Source of the DNA: JBDTCS01 sp039923455
Lineage (GTDB): Bacteria > Bacteroidota > Ignavibacteria > Palsa-1295
Direction of reading: 5' to 3'
Length of the DNA: 8,327 nucleotides
Assembly (NCBI GenBank): GCA_039923455.1
Contig: JBDTCS010000259.1
Span: 1-8,327 of the forward strand
The notes below the pieces were generated by a model that had not been told where the DNA came from, made no database searches, and saw only the letters and a program-made list of their open reading frames with translations. Numbering within the stretch: position 1 is the first letter of the stretch; each line of letters opens with the position of its first letter. Position numbers and translations under genes: made by a program. Shown here in pieces: positions 6,700-8,327 of the stretch.

Positions 6700-7842
6700 A
6701 TGGGAATAGATAGACAACTGACGACGGCGATCAAGCAGCGAATGTTTAAGGGTAAGGCGATCATCATACTTGGTCCCAGACAATCAGGGAAGACAACTCT
6801 GAGCGAGAATTTGCTGGAGGGCCGAGAGGCTGAGACGCTCTATCTCAATGGTGACGAAGCGGATGTGCGCGCCGATCTTGCGAACGCGACATCTGCAAAG
6901 CTTCGCACGCTGATCGGAACAAAGAAGATTCTCTTTATTGATGAGGCGCAGCGTGTGCCGGATGTTGGTATAGCGATGAAGCTTGTTACGGATCAGATCA
7001 AGAATGTGCAGGTGATCGCAACAGGATCTTCCGCGCTTGAGATCGCGGCAAAAACAAGTGAGTCGTTGACGGGCCGAAAGTATGAGTACTTTCTTTATCC
7101 ACTCAGCTTCGCCGAGATGGTACAGCATCACGGACTGCTTGAGGAGAAACGGCTTTTGGATAGACGATTGATCTATGGATATTATCCAGAGATAGTGACA
7201 ACACCAGGCGAGGAGCCGGGGCTGTTGAAATTGCTAACCAATAGCTATCTCTATAAGGATCTGCTCATGCTCAATGGAATTCATAAGCCGGTGTTGCTTG
7301 AGCACATTCTGCAGGCACTTGCACAACTGGTCGGCTCGGAGGTTTCGTTTTCGGAGCTCGCGGGCAAGTTGCAAGCCGATCGGAAGACGATAGAGCGATA
7401 TATAGAGCTGTTAGAGAAAGCGTTTGTCGTATTTCAGGTGCACACACTCAGCAGAAATCCTCGGAATGAGATCCTGAAGGGTCGCAAGGTTTACTTTTAC
7501 GACAATGGAGTTCGGAATGCGATTATCAACACGTTCAATCCTCCACATAGTAGAGTAGATATGGGATCGCTTTGGGAGAATTTCCTAATGAGCGAGCGAA
7601 AAAAATATCTTGCGTTCAACGGAATTCATGCCTCAATGTATTTCTGGCGTTCGACACAACAGCAAGAGTTGGATTACATCGAGACGAGAGGTGAGGGAGA
7701 GCTCTTTGCATTTGAGTTCAAGTGGAGCAAACAAGCGAAAGCCAAATTCCCGAAAACCTTTCTCGAGAGATATACGCCCACGGAGTCACGAGTGGTGACA
7801 CCCGCAAATTACGACGAGTTCTTAAGCACACCAACGGCTTGA
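6700..7842 (+). CDS. ATPase of the AAA_14/DUF4143 family
   Basis: A 380-residue P-loop ATPase. Walker A is GPRQSGKT at 25-32. Walker B is ILFIDEAQ at about 77-84. ATGSS at 107-111 is the sensor-like block. LTGRKYEYFLYPLSF (123-137) is the AAA_14 hallmark ending its ATPase part. GYYPEIV (160-166) follows. A winged-helix-like segment around 205-245 (SFSELAGKLQADRKTIERYIELLEKAFVV) leads to the DUF4143 C-terminus with KVYFYDNGVRNAI, WENFLMSE and QELDYIETRGEGELFAFEFKWS. The E/D-x(n)-E-x-K pattern near 323-341 is like a PD-(D/E)xK nuclease fold. The family is common, patchily distributed and poorly characterised; no substrate is known. All motifs are intact and the length is normal. It has its own repeat-rich leader and a strong ribosome site, unlike its neighbours, which suggests independent acquisition. 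Confidence 0.93.
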   Translation: MGIDRQLTTAIKQRMFKGKAIIILGPRQSGKTTLSENLLEGREAETLYLNGDEADVRADLANATSAKLRTLIGTKKILFIDEAQRVPDVGIAMKLVTDQIKNVQVIATGSSALEIAAKTSESLTGRKYEYFLYPLSFAEMVQHHGLLEEKRLLDRRLIYGYYPEIVTTPGEEPGLLKLLTNSYLYKDLLMLNGIHKPVLLEHILQALAQLVGSEVSFSELAGKLQADRKTIERYIELLEKAFVVFQVHTLSRNPRNEILKGRKVYFYDNGVRNAIINTFNPPHSRVDMGSLWENFLMSERKKYLAFNGIHASMYFWRSTQQQELDYIETRGEGELFAFEFKWSKQAKAKFPKTFLERYTPTESRVVTPANYDEFLSTPTA

Positions 7843-8139
7843 GAGCTCGTTGTTGTTTAAATAGCCCCTCAGCGGTGGATTCCTCACAAAAGCACTTCCA
7901 TTCTCCCAAGGCCTGCGAAGCAATTTCTTCCTTTATGTACTACGATACCTCCCGTTTGCATCGATCGTTATTGCCAGCTTGCCAGGAGGCAATGAATTAG
8001 GTAGTATACTTGTAAGACTTTTACGAAGGCATAAGGTGCTGTGCTGGGCTTCTTGAATCTGGGTGTTGCCGGTTTTCGAGAGCTTCCGCACGATTGGGCT
8101 ACTTCCATCTTTTGTGCAACTTCGATTTCCCTTCCTCAC
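7843..8139. other. Intergenic region with no recognised gene
   Basis: About 300 bp between the ATPase stop and the next exported protein. I see no terminator with a T-tract and no family motif in any frame. A weak inverted repeat, ATTGCC (7970-7975) with GGCAAT (7988-7993), is the only structure. A minus-strand frame ending at 7933 has no recognisable features. Confidence 0.5.
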
Positions 8140-8327
8140 ATGAAGCGAATTTTTCTGATTCTTTTGGCCGTCGCCTGTTATGCGTCACGGTGCGAGGCGC
8201 AGGCGGTGCTAACTCCGTCGGACTCTACGCAACCACGAAATACTATGGACTCGATACGAGTGCAAAAATCGGATTCGAGTGTTGTCGGGTTAGTAATAGA
8301 CTCGACGAACCGAAAGGCCGACAGTGT
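8140..8327 (+). CDS. Exported protein of unknown function, partial (N-terminus only)
   Basis: The frame from the ATG at 8140 is open to the window edge (62 codons plus two bases). Residues 1-20 are a clear signal peptide: KR at 2-3, the hydrophobic core IFLILLAVACYA, then a cleavage site near CEAQA (about 19-23). The mature start is rich in Ser, Asp and Thr (SDSTQPRNTMDSIRVQKSDSSVV) and looks like a disordered linker, as found after the signal peptide of some periplasmic and outer-membrane proteins. No domain is visible in this short piece, so I give no function. There is no Shine-Dalgarno sequence. Its frame is open upstream to a TAA near 8033, but the signal peptide fixes the start. Confidence 0.75.
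   Translation, partial: MKRIFLILLAVACYASRCEAQAVLTPSDSTQPRNTMDSIRVQKSDSSVVGLVIDSTNRKADS

Noticed and set aside
7722..8000. 92-codon plus frame overlapping the ATPase end
   Set aside because: Its first part is the out-of-frame shadow of the ATPase C-terminus, and the rest shows no recognisable protein features.
7933..8139. 68-codon minus-strand frame divergent from the last gene
   Set aside because: No ribosome site, no motif, and basic Ser/Arg-rich content typical of a chance frame.

Overview
The window reads as chromosomal DNA of a Gram-negative bacterium from the Bacteroidota/Chlorobiota (FCB) side of the tree, possibly Kapabacteria-like. This is inference. It rests on a GroEL ending in a GGM-type tail (GMGDMY), two exported proteins with signal peptides, a secreted beta-propeller-type protein, and weak or absent Shine-Dalgarno sequences before most genes. 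The solid anchor is a complete groES-groEL operon with a CIRCE (HrcA) operator in front and a clear intrinsic terminator behind.

Layout. 1-503 (minus): start of a secreted Ycf48/BNR-repeat protein running off the left edge. 504-929: a long divergent intergenic region with a perfect 16-bp palindrome and CIRCE. 930-2947: groES and groEL. 2971-3000: terminator. 3001-6440: a worn accessory islet with an IS3-type transposase remnant, a DUF2130 gene split by a one-base frameshift in an A7 run, a RibD/DHFR-like reductase, a YdeI/OmpD-associated-family protein, a frameshifted and truncated DUF1801 remnant, and a small conserved hypothetical cut short by an in-frame stop. 6440-6699: an AT-rich leader with hairpins and four degenerate units in a 32-bp period. 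6700-7842: an AAA_14/DUF4143 ATPase with the only strong Shine-Dalgarno sequence in the window. 8140-8327: start of another exported protein running off the right edge.

The most interesting structure is that the islet is bracketed by two copies of the groEL 3' end. The last codons of groEL plus its terminator (2927-3000) recur in diverged form at 6366-6437, including an in-frame GMGEMY-stop reading and a second terminator. The second copy has no groEL sequence in front of it. This looks like an old attachment-site-like duplication left by an element that entered at the groEL 3' end, or a partial duplication. The decayed genes between the copies fit an old insertion that is eroding.

The genes do not form one pathway. 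GroES/GroEL is the housekeeping chaperonin. The islet carries small stand-alone accessory proteins (reductase, YdeI, DUF1801), and the ATPase looks like an independently acquired gene with its own repeat-rich control region.
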